From positions 1 through 6,082 of the forward strand of contig NZ_JBHWOO010000133.1 in the NCBI RefSeq assembly GCF_043424415.1: a stretch of 6,082 nucleotides of DNA, given 5' to 3'. Made by a program: the position numbers and the translations under genes. The DNA is from Luteococcus sp043424415. GTDB lineage: Bacteria > Actinomycetota > Actinomycetes > Propionibacteriales > Propionibacteriaceae. The notes under the pieces were generated by a model, which ran no database searches, had not been told where the DNA came from, and saw only the letters and a program-made list of their open reading frames with translations. Positions 4,985 through 6,082 of this stretch are shown piece by piece (within the stretch, counting starts at the first letter, position 1; every line of letters begins with the position of its first letter).

Positions 4985-5802
4985 CCAGCCCGGACCCTCG
5001 CGCTCTCGACGTTGCCTGGCTACGCGCCCAGCAGCCGGCACGTCACGACACTGGGCTATTGGTGGACCGCATCCGTGAGCACCTCGAGCTCCACGACGGG
5101 TACGTCTCACTGTCGGGCGGGAAGGACTCGCTCGTGGTGCTCGACCTCGCATTACGCGCTGACCGCAACGTGCCCGTGTGCTTCTTCGACAGCGGCTTGG
5201 AGTTCCCCGAGACCATCACCTACCTCGACACCCTCGAGACCCACTACGGCATCCACATCGACACCTACCCCGCCCAACCATCCCTGCTCGAGGTCCTGAT
5301 CGACTCCGGCGCCTGGGACCTGGCCCGCCCCAGCGCCGCCGCGCCCGCACTCGACCAGATCCTCATCCACCGCCCCGCCGCCTGCGCCGCCAGCGACCAC
5401 GGCGATGGCGTCCTGTGGGGACTACGCGCCGACGAGTCCCGCGCACGCCAGATCCTGTTCTCCAGCAACCTGCCAAGCACCTGCCCCTGCTGCACCACTG
5501 ACCGGGAGCGTCGTTACCGCCACGGCGGCACCACCTCATCGAAGTCAGGAGTGCGCTACTCCCCCATCTGGGACTGGACCAGCCACGACGTGTGGAACCA
5601 CATCACCCGCCACCAACTCCCCGTCAACCCCGCCTACGCCAAACTCCGCGCACTGGGAGCGCCGCCGGCCGCGCAACGCATCTCGCACCTGGTCGACGGC
5701 GACCTCCTCGACAAGGGCCGACTGGCATGGATCCGCGCAGGCTGGCCAGAGCTGTGGCAACCGTTGGTGCGATGTCTTCCGCGGCTGACAAGTCTGGTGT
5801 GA
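4981..5802 (+). CDS. cysH: CysH-like PP-loop ATPase (PAPS reductase family) of the type IV-B locus
   Basis: This gene encodes 273 aa of the phosphoadenosine-phosphosulfate reductase/PP-loop family. Evidence: the ATP-pyrophosphatase P-loop SGGKDS (45-50), FFDSGLEFPET (68-78), GLRADESRARQ (147-157), and SPIWDWTSHDVWNHI (194-208) followed by LPVNPAYAKL. Canonical assimilatory reductases end with a catalytic Cys in an ECG(I/L)H-type motif; none is present. The cysteines sit instead at 67, 135, 168, 170, 171 (CPCC) and 265, so a different chemistry is probable, perhaps nucleotide or sulfur transfer. The ATG at 4981 overlaps the csf3 stop (ATGA) and lacks a ribosome binding site, implying coupling; the frame is open upstream, but that part lies inside csf3. 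CysH-like genes are the known companions of type IV-B modules, with no established function, and the tight coupling argues that it works with the complex. The symbol denotes family, not proven sulfate assimilation. Confidence 0.85.
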   Translation: MTSPDPRALDVAWLRAQQPARHDTGLLVDRIREHLELHDGYVSLSGGKDSLVVLDLALRADRNVPVCFFDSGLEFPETITYLDTLETHYGIHIDTYPAQPSLLEVLIDSGAWDLARPSAAAPALDQILIHRPAACAASDHGDGVLWGLRADESRARQILFSSNLPSTCPCCTTDRERRYRHGGTTSSKSGVRYSPIWDWTSHDVWNHITRHQLPVNPAYAKLRALGAPPAAQRISHLVDGDLLDKGRLAWIRAGWPELWQPLVRCLPRLTSLV

Positions 5803-5877
5803 TCCGGGGGTTTTGATGACCTTCCTTGTCGGTCGGGTCCGGATAGCGCGTGGCCGGGCAGCACCCCAGGGAAACCT
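5803..5877 (+). other. Short intergenic gap after the csf-cysH operon
   Basis: These 75 nt separate the cysH-like stop from the next plus-strand gene. I see no stem with a T-tract and no convincing promoter, so read-through from the csf operon is possible. An ATG at 5816 opens only a short frame that stops about 36 codons later and overlaps the next gene, so I do not call it. Confidence 0.4.
5868..5874 (+). promoter_or_regulatory. Ribosome binding site of the final gene
   Basis: AGGGAAA lies 3 nt before the ATG at 5878 (about 6 nt from the AGGG core). It supports that start and indicates independent translation. Confidence 0.5.
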
Positions 5878-6082
5878 ATGCTGTTTGTCATGGATGGGGT
5901 TGGGCGGTGGCAGCTGTCACTAGGCGATGTCATGGAGGCGGCCGGCGTCGTTCTGAGCGATGCGTTGGTCATCCGCCACACCTTCACGCCCACGGGGTTG
6001 GGCTCGCGGGCCGAGATGACACCCGAGTCCCTGCTCGCCTACACCAGGTCACAGAACCGCGCCCCAGGACGAATTCCCGCCC
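5878..6082 (+). CDS. N-terminal fragment of an unidentified protein, possibly GIY-YIG family (truncated at the right edge)
   Basis: The frame is open from the ATG at 5878 to the window end, giving 68 residues. It begins MLFVMDGVGRWQLSLGDVME and continues through DALVIRHTFTPTGLGSRAEM to TPESLLAYTRSQNR. The order of a short SLGDVMEAAG helix, VIRHTF, and TPESLLAYTRSQ resembles, from memory, the N-terminal lead-in of some actinobacterial proteins annotated as GIY-YIG nuclease family. The nuclease core itself would lie beyond the window, so this is a weak call. AGGGAAA precedes the ATG; a second ATG at 5890 is possible. It is in the same direction as the csf operon, 75 nt downstream, and could be co-transcribed with it or be an unrelated plasmid gene. 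Confidence 0.5.
   Translation, partial: MLFVMDGVGRWQLSLGDVMEAAGVVLSDALVIRHTFTPTGLGSRAEMTPESLLAYTRSQNRAPGRIPA

Noticed and set aside
5816..5923. Short frame from the ATG at 5816 right after cysH
   Set aside because: It stops after about 36 codons, has no ribosome binding site and overlaps the better-supported gene starting at 5878.

Overview
The window is very GC-rich DNA with actinobacterial traits: GTG and ATG starts, strong GC codon bias, and chained 4-nt gene overlaps. Its gene content points to a plasmid or other mobile element of an actinomycete rather than chromosomal core. No rRNA, tRNA, transposase, replication gene or CRISPR repeat array is visible. I cannot name the genus.

Left part (1-2080, all minus strand). 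From right to left this holds a predicted membrane-anchored GNAT-type acetyltransferase, a stand-alone A24 prepilin peptidase whose start overlaps the acetyltransferase stop by 4 nt, a 64-aa hypothetical protein with a very good ribosome binding site, and the N-terminal 147 residues of an unrecognised, helix-rich protein that runs off the left edge. The last two are coupled through TGATG.

Centre. A 288-nt divergent intergenic region (2081-2368) carries the likely control region of the plus-strand operon. A bipartite motif, TGTCCAG-N17-CGTCTATAGGGA, occurs here. The same motif with a 16-nt spacer lies on the minus strand upstream of the 64-aa gene. This suggests that the two transcription units share one promoter class or regulator.

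Right part (2369-5802, plus strand). Five genes are chained by ATGA/GTGA overlaps. I read them as a type IV-B CRISPR-Cas module: csf1 (Cas8-like, with two CxxC pairs), cas11 (small subunit), csf2 (Cas7), csf3 (Cas5), and the cysH-like PP-loop ATPase that characterises this subtype. There is no cas6, cas1/cas2, DinG helicase or repeat array in the window, as expected of IV-B. The four Csf/Cas11 proteins should assemble into an RNA-bound effector-like complex. The CysH-like protein is co-produced, and its role is unknown. After a 75-nt gap, another plus-strand gene begins at 5878 and runs off the right edge; it tentatively resembles the N-terminal region of actinobacterial GIY-YIG family proteins.

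Base composition shows sharp strand-skew reversals inside genes, notably within the prepilin peptidase and cas11 genes, which may mark a mosaic history.
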